Assembly: GCA_902800965.1 (NCBI GenBank)
Contig: CADCGK010000004.1
Span: 124,001-188,000, forward strand
Direction: 5' to 3'
Length of the DNA stretch: 64,000 nt
Source of the DNA: an uncultured Bacteroidia bacterium
GTDB lineage: Bacteria > Bacteroidota > Bacteroidia > Bacteroidales > F082
Below are positions 52,446 through 59,828 of the stretch, piece after piece (the first letter of the stretch is position 1; each line of letters begins with the position of its first letter). Made by a program: the position numbers and the translations under genes. Below the pieces are notes generated by a model. That model did no database searches. It saw nothing but the letters and a program-made list of their open reading frames with translations, and was not told the DNA's origin.

Positions 52446-52748
52446 ATGGATGTGACAATAACAAAAGATGAAGGCAAGACCTTCGTGAAACTCGATGGGC
52501 GGATTGATACGACTAATGCCGATCAGTTTCAACACGACATCCTTCCGCTGATGGGTGACGACAATCTAGATATCGACATTGACTGTTCGGGGATGAATTA
52601 CACTTCGTCGCAGGGGCTGCGTATCTTCCTCATGCTGCAAAAAAGCGTCATGGCCCGTGGCGGCAAACTCGTGATGCGCAACATGAATCCCCTGGTGAAA
52701 GAAGTGTTCGACATCACGGGGTTCTCGAATATCATCACCATTATTTAA
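52446..52748 (+). CDS. STAS-domain anti-anti-sigma-factor-like protein
   Basis: The product has 100 residues from the ATG at 52446 (an ATG at 52431 would overlap the kinase gene). The sequence DIDCSGMNYTSSQGLRIFL carries the SSxGL region that holds the phosphorylatable serine in SpoIIAA/RsbV-type proteins, and MNPLVKEVFDITGFSNII is the usual end. It is the expected substrate and antagonist of the upstream kinase. Confidence 0.9.
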   Translation: MDVTITKDEGKTFVKLDGRIDTTNADQFQHDILPLMGDDNLDIDIDCSGMNYTSSQGLRIFLMLQKSVMARGGKLVMRNMNPLVKEVFDITGFSNIITII

Positions 52749-52760
52749 TCGGCAGGCCTT

Positions 52761-53840
52761 ATGAGACTTGATATGCACTGTGAGATGATACTCGACGAGT
52801 ATCATGCAAAATTGCCCTTTTACGAGAAGATGAAATCCATCGTGACTGAGCGGCTGGGTGCCTGCTTGGACGAGAACAAGATCGTAGTTGCGGGACTTGA
52901 GGCGCGCATCAAGACCGAGAAAAGCTTGACGGGAAAACTGGAGTTGAAGGGTAGCAAATATCAAACATTGGACGATATCACCGATATTCTTGGTGTTCGT
53001 ATCATCACCTATTATAGTGATGAAGTGGATGTCATTTCTGCCTTGGTGGAGAAGCTGTTTGACATTGATTGGGACAACTCGGTCGATAAACGAAAGATGC
53101 TGGAAATAGACCGTTTCGGTTATATGTCGTTGCATTATGTGTGCCGTGTCCCCGAAAGGATGTATCATGATCCAGCCATGCCCCAGCTGAACCAGATCCG
53201 GTTCGAGTTGCAGATGCGTAGCACGCTGCAGCATGTCTGGGCCAACATGTATCACGATATGGGTTATAAGAGCGATGTGGAGATCCCTGCCGAATACCAG
53301 CGTAACATGAGCCGGTTGGCTGGGATGCTGGAACTTGTCGATGAGCAGTTTAGCCGTATCCGCAAGGAGATCAACGACTACCGTCGTAACGTGCAGGCGT
53401 TGGTGGCGAGTGGCGACTTCGACGAGGTGCCGCTGAATGGCGATACCTTCCGTAGCTTCCTCGAGCTGAAGCCCTTCCAACGTCTTGCCGACAAGATCGC
53501 CGCCATCAACCAGGCGGAGCTCTACGAGGACGACCTGATGTCGTATTGCCATATCCTGATGTTGATGGGTATGAGGACCATTGGCGACGTCGTGCGTATG
53601 CGCAACGAAAACGAGGAGGGTGCCTATCAATTGGCACTGATACAATTGGCTGGAACGGGCCTCGACATTGTGGCATATTCCGTGGTTCTTCAAAACATTT
53701 GCATCGTCTATATCCTGACGCAAGGCTTCGGCGAAGCTGGGCTGGAGCGCATGTTCAAATTGCTCTACGGTGAAAGCGAATATAATGTCCAACGTGCCCA
53801 TCGTATCTATGAACAAGCCAAAAAGATCAACCTAATCTAA
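52761..53840 (+). CDS. Stand-alone (p)ppGpp synthetase (RelA/SpoT synthetase domain) with C-terminal helical region
   Basis: The 359-residue product has a RelA/SpoT nucleotidyltransferase domain (about 20-180): ARIKTEKSLTGKLELKG, LDDITDILGVRII, RFGYMSLHYV and FELQMRSTLQHVWANMYHDMGYKS keep the expected Arg, Asp, Tyr, Glu and Gln residues. There is no HD, TGS or ACT domain. The remaining about 170 residues are mainly helical and unlike known regulators. It would make (p)ppGpp from ATP and GDP/GTP. It begins 12 bp after the STAS gene. Confidence 0.85.
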   Translation: MRLDMHCEMILDEYHAKLPFYEKMKSIVTERLGACLDENKIVVAGLEARIKTEKSLTGKLELKGSKYQTLDDITDILGVRIITYYSDEVDVISALVEKLFDIDWDNSVDKRKMLEIDRFGYMSLHYVCRVPERMYHDPAMPQLNQIRFELQMRSTLQHVWANMYHDMGYKSDVEIPAEYQRNMSRLAGMLELVDEQFSRIRKEINDYRRNVQALVASGDFDEVPLNGDTFRSFLELKPFQRLADKIAAINQAELYEDDLMSYCHILMLMGMRTIGDVVRMRNENEEGAYQLALIQLAGTGLDIVAYSVVLQNICIVYILTQGFGEAGLERMFKLLYGESEYNVQRAHRIYEQAKKINLI

Positions 53841-53844
53841 GGCC

Positions 53845-54426
53845 ATGAACAATCCTCTTGACACCACATTCTTTGATGAGGCAGTGAAATTCGCGCTCGA
53901 AGCCCATCATGGCACCGAACGCAGGGGCAAGGGCTATCCCTATCTCATCCACCTCATGGAGGCTGCGACCATTGTGGCTACTATCACCAACGATCAGGAG
54001 ATGCTGGCCGCTGCCATATTGCATGACACGGTGGAGGACACCGATGTCACCTTGGAGCAGATCCGTGAAAGGTTCGGCGATCGGGTGGCACAACTCGTCC
54101 ATTTGGAGACTGCCCCCATGGATTCCACGATGACATGGCGTGAGAGAAAAACAGCTCAGGTGAAACAGCTTGAAGCTGCTACCTATGACAGCAAAGTGGT
54201 GGCGCTTGGCGACAAGCTCTCCAACATGCGGGGTATCGCTTGGGATTATCGTCAGATTGGTGACAAGGTCTGGAGCATCTTTCACGCTCAAAACGGGAAG
54301 AAAGATGTGGAGTGGTATTATCGCTCCCTGGCGGACGCCATGAAGGAATTGTCGGACACCTTGGCCTATCAGGAGTTTGTAAGGCTTCTGGAAGAGACGT
54401 TTTCAGATCGTCCCGTCAATAGATGA
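53845..54426 (+). CDS. Stand-alone (p)ppGpp hydrolase (HD domain, Mesh1/SpoT-like)
   Basis: The 193-residue product matches the hydrolase half of SpoT: YLIHLMEAATIVATI, AAILHDTVEDTDVTLEQIRERFGDRVAQLV and KVVALGDKLSNMR contain the H, HD, ED and D-N residues that bind Mn and substrate. It begins 4 bp after the synthetase gene, so synthesis and breakdown are encoded together. Metazoan Mesh1-type small hydrolases have a similar length; NADPH phosphatase activity is also possible. Confidence 0.88.
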   Translation: MNNPLDTTFFDEAVKFALEAHHGTERRGKGYPYLIHLMEAATIVATITNDQEMLAAAILHDTVEDTDVTLEQIRERFGDRVAQLVHLETAPMDSTMTWRERKTAQVKQLEAATYDSKVVALGDKLSNMRGIAWDYRQIGDKVWSIFHAQNGKKDVEWYYRSLADAMKELSDTLAYQEFVRLLEETFSDRPVNR

Positions 54427-55600
54427 GATATTTCTCGCGAATGGCCTTGAATTTGTCGAGGTCGGATTGCCATGAGGCACGGATGCTCTCCATGCTTTTT
54501 CCGTTTTCGATTTGTTGCTTCAACAAGTTGTTGCCCGAAAGGAGGTTGAAATACTTGGTGAAGAACGTCTTGTCCTTGAGTTGCTGATAGGCCTCAATAA
54601 GCCATTCCAGCTGTAGCTGGTTAGCGTTGGCTGTATAACCGTGAGCATATTCGGTCAGATCCATGCCTTTGCAACGTTGTCCTTCCAGCAAGGGCTTGGA
54701 GGCACCGCTTTTGCTTTCAGGGGTAAATGCATAATCGCCCCGCATGTCGGGATGTCCGAAGACCTGGAAAGGCTTGTCGGTGCCGCGCCCCACGCTCACG
54801 ATGGTGCCCTCAAAGAAGCACAAGGAAGGGTAGAGGTAAACCGACTCCCAGTTGGGAAGATTGGGAGAGGGCCTCACAGGCAGCTCGTAGATGGCATCGC
54901 GGTCGTAGCCAGGGATGGAGACCACGGTAAGCTCGCAGTGGACTTTGTTTTTCATCCAGCCTTCGCCGTTCACCATCTTGCCATATTCTCCGATGGTCAT
55001 GCCATAGACAACAGGCACTGGATGCATGCCTACGAAGGAGGCGTTGGCAGCTTCCAGCACTGGACCGTCGATATAGAATCCATTGGGGTTGGGACGGTCG
55101 AGCACGATGACGGGGATGTCTTTCTCGGCACAAGCCTCCATAACGTAAGTCAAGGTGGAGATGTAGGTGTAGAAACGCACGCCCACGTCTTGGAGGTCGA
55201 ACAGCATGACGTCGATATCCTTGAGCATTTCGGGCGTAGGTTTTTTTGTCTTCCCATAGAGTGAGGCGATCTCGATGCCCGTCTTCTCGTCCTTCCCATT
55301 GGTGATTTTTGCGCCGGCATCGGCAGTGCCACGGAAGCCATGTTCTGGCGTGAAGATTCGCTTCACGTTGATGCCGGAAGCCACTAGCGTATCAACCAGA
55401 TGCGTTTGGCCGACGATGCTGGTCTGATTAGCCACAACGCCCACGTTTTGGTCGGTGAGCAAACGAAAATAGTTCTCGGTGTCAAGAGCTCCTGACACAT
55501 ATTCTTCCTTCGGAATCAGGCGGATCGACTGGGCCTTGCCTTGGAGAGCGAAGCTAATCCCAAGAGCCAGAAAGAGGATGCAGCGTGTGATATTTCTCAT
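54416..55600 (-). CDS. namZ: DUF1343, NamZ-like exo-beta-N-acetylmuramidase
   Basis: The product has about 394 residues from the ATG at 55600 (55612 is an alternative). A signal peptide ends near QGKAQ. The core contains GVVANQTSIVG, IFTPEHGFRGTADAGA, SLYGKTKKPTPEML, FDLQDVGVRFYTYISTL and VLDRPNPNGF, all typical of DUF1343. The founding enzyme NamZ removes MurNAc from peptidoglycan fragments. The gene converges on the hydrolase gene with an 11-bp overlap. Confidence 0.88.
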   Translation of the reverse strand: MRNITRCILFLALGISFALQGKAQSIRLIPKEEYVSGALDTENYFRLLTDQNVGVVANQTSIVGQTHLVDTLVASGINVKRIFTPEHGFRGTADAGAKITNGKDEKTGIEIASLYGKTKKPTPEMLKDIDVMLFDLQDVGVRFYTYISTLTYVMEACAEKDIPVIVLDRPNPNGFYIDGPVLEAANASFVGMHPVPVVYGMTIGEYGKMVNGEGWMKNKVHCELTVVSIPGYDRDAIYELPVRPSPNLPNWESVYLYPSLCFFEGTIVSVGRGTDKPFQVFGHPDMRGDYAFTPESKSGASKPLLEGQRCKGMDLTEYAHGYTANANQLQLEWLIEAYQQLKDKTFFTKYFNLLSGNNLLKQQIENGKSMESIRASWQSDLDKFKAIREKYLIY

Positions 55601-55629
55601 TTTGCAATTCATAATTCGATGATGATTCG

Positions 55630-55645
55630 TATTTTTGCAAAAATA
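55630..55645. promoter_or_regulatory. Palindromic, face-to-face promoter of namZ and the ABC permease gene
   Basis: TATTTTTG at 55630-55637 (plus) is followed directly by CAAAAATA at 55638-55645 (TATTTTTG on minus), a perfect 16-bp palindrome. Each -7 element lies at the other's start site. Confidence 0.55.
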
Positions 55646-55667
55646 ATGCAAAATCTTTCAAAAACGC

Positions 55668-56891
55668 ATGCCAGGCTCGAAATTCATCTCCGATAGGTTG
55701 TTTTCGCTGTCCAAGAATCATCTTTCTTCGACGGTGATGCGTCTCGCTGTGACTAGTGTGGCTTTGGCAATCGCGGTGATGCTCATCTCGCTGGCCGTGG
55801 TGGTGGGTTTCAAAAACCAGATTCGTGACAAGGTGATCGGTTTTGTTGCGCCCATCCATATCCAGACGCTTGACAGGAACGAATCGTTCGAGGAGCAGCC
55901 TTTTGTGCTAGATGAGCGATTGAAAAAGGCCTTAGAGACGACGCCGGGCATTCGGCATTATCAATTGGTGGCTGACAAGGCGGGGATGATCAAGACGGAG
56001 GAGGAGATCCAAGGCGTGGTCATGAAAGGTGTGGGACCGGATTACGATTGGAATTATTTCAAGGATTGCCTTGTGGATGGAGAGGTGCCTCAGTATGAAG
56101 AGGGTGAACGGTCTAACGATGTCATGGTCTCGAAGGCGATTGCCGATAAGATGTTACTTTCGGTAGGCGATCCGGTCCGCGTGTGGTTCATCGACGAGGA
56201 CATGCAGGCGCGTGGCAGGAAGTTCAATATCACGGGCATCTTCGTGACGGGACTTTCGGAGTTCGACGAGCGTTATGTGTTTTGCGACTTGGATCAGATC
56301 CGGCGATTGAATCATTGGGAAGATGACGAGACTGGCGTGGTGGAAGTGTGGATCGACGACATGGATTCAATGGCGGAAATCAACGATGCGCTGTATTATA
56401 GTATTCCAGGCACACTGGCCTCTTATACCGCTCGTGAGAGCAATCCGAAGATATTCGACTGGCTTGATTTGCTGGATACCAACGTTTGGCTGATTTTGGT
56501 TCTGATGTTTCTTGTTGCCGGCATCACGGTGATCTCCATGCTGCTGATCATCATTATTGAGAAGACTTCCACCATCGGTCTGCTGAAAGCCATGGGTGCC
56601 TCCAATCGCTTTGTCCGTAAGGTCTTCATGCAACGATCCATCCGTATCTTGCTGATTGGCATGGTCATCGGCAACTTGATTGGCTTGGGATTCTGCCTAC
56701 TGCAGTATTACACGGGCGTTTTTCGTCTCGATCCCGCCACTTATTATCTTTCCTCTGTTCCAGTTGAGATGCATTTTAGCACGGTGCTGCTGGTTAATGT
56801 GAGCACCTTCATCCTTTGGATTCTGATGCTGCTGATTCCTACTGGCATCATCAACCGCATCCGTCCTTCACGTTCCATCCGGTTCGAATAA
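55668..56891 (+). CDS. ABC transporter permease, LolC/E- or MacB/FtsX-like
   Basis: The 407-residue product has the four-helix topology of this family: a helix at about 28-50, a large periplasmic MacB_PCD-like domain (about 55-270) and three helices at about 275-300, 325-350 and 370-395. IIEKTSTIGLLKAMGASNRFVRKVFM is the coupling-helix region. It may extract lipoproteins (LolC/E) or export small molecules; the partner ATPase (LolD-like) is not adjacent. Confidence 0.85.
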   Translation: MPGSKFISDRLFSLSKNHLSSTVMRLAVTSVALAIAVMLISLAVVVGFKNQIRDKVIGFVAPIHIQTLDRNESFEEQPFVLDERLKKALETTPGIRHYQLVADKAGMIKTEEEIQGVVMKGVGPDYDWNYFKDCLVDGEVPQYEEGERSNDVMVSKAIADKMLLSVGDPVRVWFIDEDMQARGRKFNITGIFVTGLSEFDERYVFCDLDQIRRLNHWEDDETGVVEVWIDDMDSMAEINDALYYSIPGTLASYTARESNPKIFDWLDLLDTNVWLILVLMFLVAGITVISMLLIIIIEKTSTIGLLKAMGASNRFVRKVFMQRSIRILLIGMVIGNLIGLGFCLLQYYTGVFRLDPATYYLSSVPVEMHFSTVLLVNVSTFILWILMLLIPTGIINRIRPSRSIRFE

Positions 56892-56988
56892 TTTATAATC
56901 ATTCTAAAATACAATATAGGTATTTGTTTTTCCAAAAAAGCAGTATTTTCACAGCTTGAAATGATTATGAAAAAACTTTTGGAAAAAC

Positions 56989-57441
56989 ATGATGAAAAAC
57001 TTTGTTATTGAGCCGTTGAAAGGTTTCGGTGAAATACCTTTCGGAATGTCTTTGGATGATGCCGTGAAGATGCTTGGTTCACCCAATTATTATGAGGAAC
57101 TCAGCGATATGGAGGAGACGGGGAACCGTTCCATCTATTATGAGTATGAGGATTTGGAAACCAACATTTATTTTGAGGGCATCACCAAATCGGTAGCTGC
57201 TTGTTTCGAAACAGAGAATCACGATGCAATACTATATGGCACCAAGGCATTTGATCTGAATCGCGCTGAAGTGATCGAGCTGATGCGTGAAAACGGCTTC
57301 AAGGAGTTGGAGGAAGAAGACGAGGACGGTGAGCACCGCATTTCCTTTGAGGATGCGCTGATCGATTTCTTCTACGATGGTGACAAGATGACTGCCATCA
57401 GCTGGGGCGTGCTCGTTGACGACCAAGGAAACATTATTTAG
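56989..57441 (+). CDS. Conserved acidic protein of unknown function
   Basis: The 150-residue cytoplasmic protein has no signal peptide. GFGEIPFGMSLDDAVKMLGSP resembles the short repeat-like motif of SmpA/BamE- or DUF-type proteins that fold around a lipid or peptide, followed by a strongly acidic middle (KELEEEDEDGEHRI). I do not recognise the family. A heptamer array starts at its TAG. Confidence 0.6.
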   Translation: MMKNFVIEPLKGFGEIPFGMSLDDAVKMLGSPNYYEELSDMEETGNRSIYYEYEDLETNIYFEGITKSVAACFETENHDAILYGTKAFDLNRAEVIELMRENGFKELEEEDEDGEHRISFEDALIDFFYDGDKMTAISWGVLVDDQGNII

Positions 57442-57534
57442 AGTTAGGAGTTGGGAGTTAGGAGTGAGGAGTATTTTACCCCGTAGGGGTTAAAGCTCGG
57501 TAGATAGCCCGTAGGGGTTAAAGCTCGGTAGAAT
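57440..57534. repeat. Composite repeat: heptamer array joined to two 28-nt units (mirror of 40667-40842)
   Basis: GAGTTAG/GAGTGAG units run from the stop, join through GAGTATTTTA and continue as two 28-nt units (57479-57506 and 57507-57534). These are the reverse complement of the units at 40694-40805, and the junction is the same. Confidence 0.93.
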
Positions 57535-57544
57535 CGGGGGGATT

Positions 57545-58462
57545 TCAATCATGGGGTTTCAATCGTGGATGGAATTCCGTGAGCGTTTCCCTCAACAAAT
57601 CATCTGAAATATGTGTATAGATCTCGGTGGTGCTGACGCTGGCATGGCCGAGCATCTGCTGTACTGCCAGTAAATTGGCGCCGCCTTCCAGGAGATGGGT
57701 GGCGAAGCTATGTCTGAAGGTATGCGGACTGATAGACTTGCTGATATCGTTGCGTTCCGCCAATTCTTTCACTAACAGAAACACTGTCTGGCGGGTGAGG
57801 CCGGTCCCGCGGCTGTTCAGGAAAACGGTGTCGGTAAACTTTGGTTTTGGCGTGATGTGCAATCTTGCGCCATTGATGTATTGATATAGGATTTTCAGGC
57901 TGGAGTCGCCGATGGGGACGAGCCTTTCCTTGCTGCCTTTGCCGAAGATGCGGAGGAAACCGTCTTCTTTATAGATGTCGCTGATTTGTAGGCTGATGAG
58001 TTCTGAGACGCGCAGGCCGCAGCCATACATCACCTCAATCATGGCTTTGTTGCGGTGACCGTTGGGTTGGCTGAGGTCGATGCTATCAATCATCTTTTGG
58101 ATTTCAGGGTAGCTTAGCACTTCGGGCAGATGCCGTCCTCTTGATGGCGAGGTGATGAGTGCTGTGGGGTCCTTCGTGGTCAGGTTTTCCTGGAGAAGGA
58201 AACGGTAAAACGACTTCAAGCCTGAGAGTATGCGCGTTTGTGAGCTGGCGCCGATATTCAGGTCGTAAAGATAGGCGAAGAAGTTCTCGATGGTGTCCTG
58301 CTTGACCTCGTCGATGTCGGTTGATTGTTCCTGGCTCTCAAGGTATTGAAGAAACAAGTTGACATCATGGCAATAGGCCTCCACGCTGTTGTCGGACAGC
58401 GACAATTCCAGCCTCAGGTGGTCGGCATAGTGCTTGATGAGATTTGGTGAGATATTGGTCAT
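57545..58462 (-). CDS. xerD: Tyrosine recombinase XerD
   Basis: The product has 305 residues from the ATG at 58462; the ATG at 58477 lies in the -7 element and is rejected. A SAM-like N-terminal domain (about 5-90) precedes the catalytic domain with Arg in YGCGLRVSELI, Lys in FGKGSKERLVPIG, HxxR in SPHTFRHSFATHLLEGGA, and Tyr in VSTTEIYTHI. It resolves chromosome dimers at dif with XerC. The length and lack of nearby att sites indicate the housekeeping enzyme, not a phage integrase. Confidence 0.92.
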   Translation of the reverse strand: MTNISPNLIKHYADHLRLELSLSDNSVEAYCHDVNLFLQYLESQEQSTDIDEVKQDTIENFFAYLYDLNIGASSQTRILSGLKSFYRFLLQENLTTKDPTALITSPSRGRHLPEVLSYPEIQKMIDSIDLSQPNGHRNKAMIEVMYGCGLRVSELISLQISDIYKEDGFLRIFGKGSKERLVPIGDSSLKILYQYINGARLHITPKPKFTDTVFLNSRGTGLTRQTVFLLVKELAERNDISKSISPHTFRHSFATHLLEGGANLLAVQQMLGHASVSTTEIYTHISDDLLRETLTEFHPRLKPHD

Positions 58463-58474
58463 GCTATTGTTTGG

Positions 58475-58482
58475 CAAAAGTA
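58475..58482 (-). promoter_or_regulatory. -7 element for xerD (TACTTTTG)
   Basis: CAAAAGTA on the plus strand reads TACTTTTG on the minus strand, with a leader of only about 6 nt to the ATG at 58462. Confidence 0.5.
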
Positions 58483-58541
58483 CATTATTTTTTCGTTAAT
58501 ATGTTTTTTTCCTACCTTTGTCCCAAAGAATAAAGCTCATC

Positions 58542-58691
58542 ATGGGTATGCGCGACTCTGATGCCCTCCGCACGCTGTTCAACATCCCTGAAAACGAAGC
58601 CATCATGGCGGTCATCTCGTTGGGCTACAGGTCGGGCGAGCCTCGCCAGCCTGAACACAGGCCGCTGGAAGAGGTGGTGGAGTTTTTCTGA
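58542..58691 (+). pseudogene. C-terminal remnant of a nitroreductase gene
   Basis: The 49-codon frame (MGMRDSDALRTLFNIPENEA...) matches the end of nitroreductase-family proteins, where ALRxxLxIPExExV and a GYxxxxPxxPxRxPLEEVV pattern occur. The flavin-binding body is absent. An ATG and a promoter-like CCTACCTTTG (TACCTTTG) lie upstream, so a short peptide could still be made. Deletion of the 5' part is the simplest explanation. Confidence 0.7.
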
Positions 58692-58775
58692 ATTATTCAA
58701 TTTAGAATTAAAGCAAATGTTTGCCATAAGATAGGATATAACAAACAAATATGAATTAATCTAATTGAGGAAAAG

Positions 58776-59495
58776 ATGAAAAAAGTAACGAAGGCAGTAG
58801 CAGCCTTAATGCTAACAATGGCGGTCTTTTGTGCCGCTGGATGCAAGAAAGACCCTGATAATGGGGGAAACAACAGTGGCATCTACAATGGTCACAAGTA
58901 TGTTGATCTTGGTCTTCCGAGTGGTACACTATGGGCCACTTGCAACGTGGGAGCCGATTCGCCCGAAGAATACGGCGATTACTTTGCTTGGGGAGAGACG
59001 CGACCGAAGGACTCCTATACATGGGAGAGTTATATCTATGCGGAATGTATATCGTATAGTGACCCAAGGTTGACCAAGTACTGTACAAGTTCCGATTTTG
59101 GCAATATTGGGTTCACCGACGACTTGATCACATTGCAGCCCGAGGACGACGCTGCCACGGCCAATTGGGGCAGTGGTTGGTGCATGCCTACTGCCGACCA
59201 GTGGAGGGAGTTGAGGGATAACACTTTCACATCAAGGACAACCCGAAATGGTGTTGAGGGTCGCTTGTTTACCGCTGCCAACGGCAACAGTCTCTTCCTG
59301 CCCGCTGCGGGCTGCCGCGACGGGAGCAGTCTCGACGAAGCAGGCAGCGGCTGCTACTGGTCGACTTCTCTCTACACGTACTGCCCGTACTACGCGAGGT
59401 TCTTCTACTTCGATTCGGGCGATTGCAGCATGAGCGACATCAACCGCAACTTCGGTCTATCTGTCCGGGCTGTGCGCTCTGGGTTGCAGAACTAA
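58776..59495 (+). CDS. Lipoprotein with one FISUMP-like domain
   Basis: The 239-residue product has a lipoprotein signal (FCAAGC) and one domain that matches those of the protein at 45345: YVDLGLPSGTLWATCNVGAD, YGDYFAWGETRPKDSYTW, LTKYC, DDAATANWGSGWCMPTADQWREL, NGNSLFLPAAGC and LSVRAVRS. Probably a surface protein of unknown role. It lies in a patch of remnants, which suggests recent insertion or duplication. Confidence 0.72.
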   Translation: MKKVTKAVAALMLTMAVFCAAGCKKDPDNGGNNSGIYNGHKYVDLGLPSGTLWATCNVGADSPEEYGDYFAWGETRPKDSYTWESYIYAECISYSDPRLTKYCTSSDFGNIGFTDDLITLQPEDDAATANWGSGWCMPTADQWRELRDNTFTSRTTRNGVEGRLFTAANGNSLFLPAAGCRDGSSLDEAGSGCYWSTSLYTYCPYYARFFYFDSGDCSMSDINRNFGLSVRAVRSGLQN

Positions 59496-59528
59496 CCTTT
59501 AATTGTTCCGTTACGGGCATGACAAGCG

Positions 59529-59597
59529 AAAAAGTTGGCGGACGGGGGCGCACGCGGCAGCGTGCACGAAGGCCCCCCGTCCAGCAACTTTTTTCGG
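59529..59597. other. GC-rich imperfect hairpin with T-run
   Basis: AAAAGTTG pairs with CAACTTTT, GGACGGGGG with CCCCCCGTCC, and an inner CACGC...GCGTG stem lies within. The whole element (about 69 nt) sits downstream of the lipoprotein gene and ends in T6, so it may be a terminator, or a structured repeat. Confidence 0.6.
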
Positions 59598-59613
59598 AAT
59601 AAAAACCATATCT

Positions 59614-59760
59614 TATGTCACAATTAAAAGAAATACTTGAAAAAGAGCACGAACGCGCCACGATAGAACAATGCACGGTTATCCACCTGTTCCGCAAGGG
59701 TACCTTCTATCGTGCCTACGAGTGGAGTGCGTGGCTATGTGTTACAATGGCTAATAAATA
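59614..59760 (+). CDS. Small ORF of unknown function (possible remnant)
   Basis: The 48-residue product starts MSQLKEILEKEHERATIEQC and continues with a Phe/Tyr/Trp-rich GTFYRAYEWSAWLCV before the stop. It looks like the N-terminal part of a longer protein, which I associate from memory with accessory DNA of Bacteroidales, without proof. It is preceded by the GC-rich hairpin and followed by a terminator. The 59496-59828 gap holds only these elements. Confidence 0.45.
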
Positions 59761-59774
59761 GAAAAGATAAAACC

Positions 59775-59814
59775 AAAACACGGGACAAGATGAATCTCTT
59801 GCCCCGTGTTTTTT
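59775..59814. terminator. Intrinsic terminator between the small ORF and the broken DUF1015 gene
   Basis: AACACGGGACAAGA pairs with TCTTGCCCCGTGTT (one A/C mismatch), followed by T6. A-rich flanks allow use in both directions. Confidence 0.9.
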
Positions 59815-59828
59815 AGGTGCTTGCCTTA

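Noticed and set aside
57545..58462. Phage or island integrase with att sites
   Set aside because: The protein has the length and motifs of housekeeping XerD; no tRNA-end duplication or phage genes are next to it.
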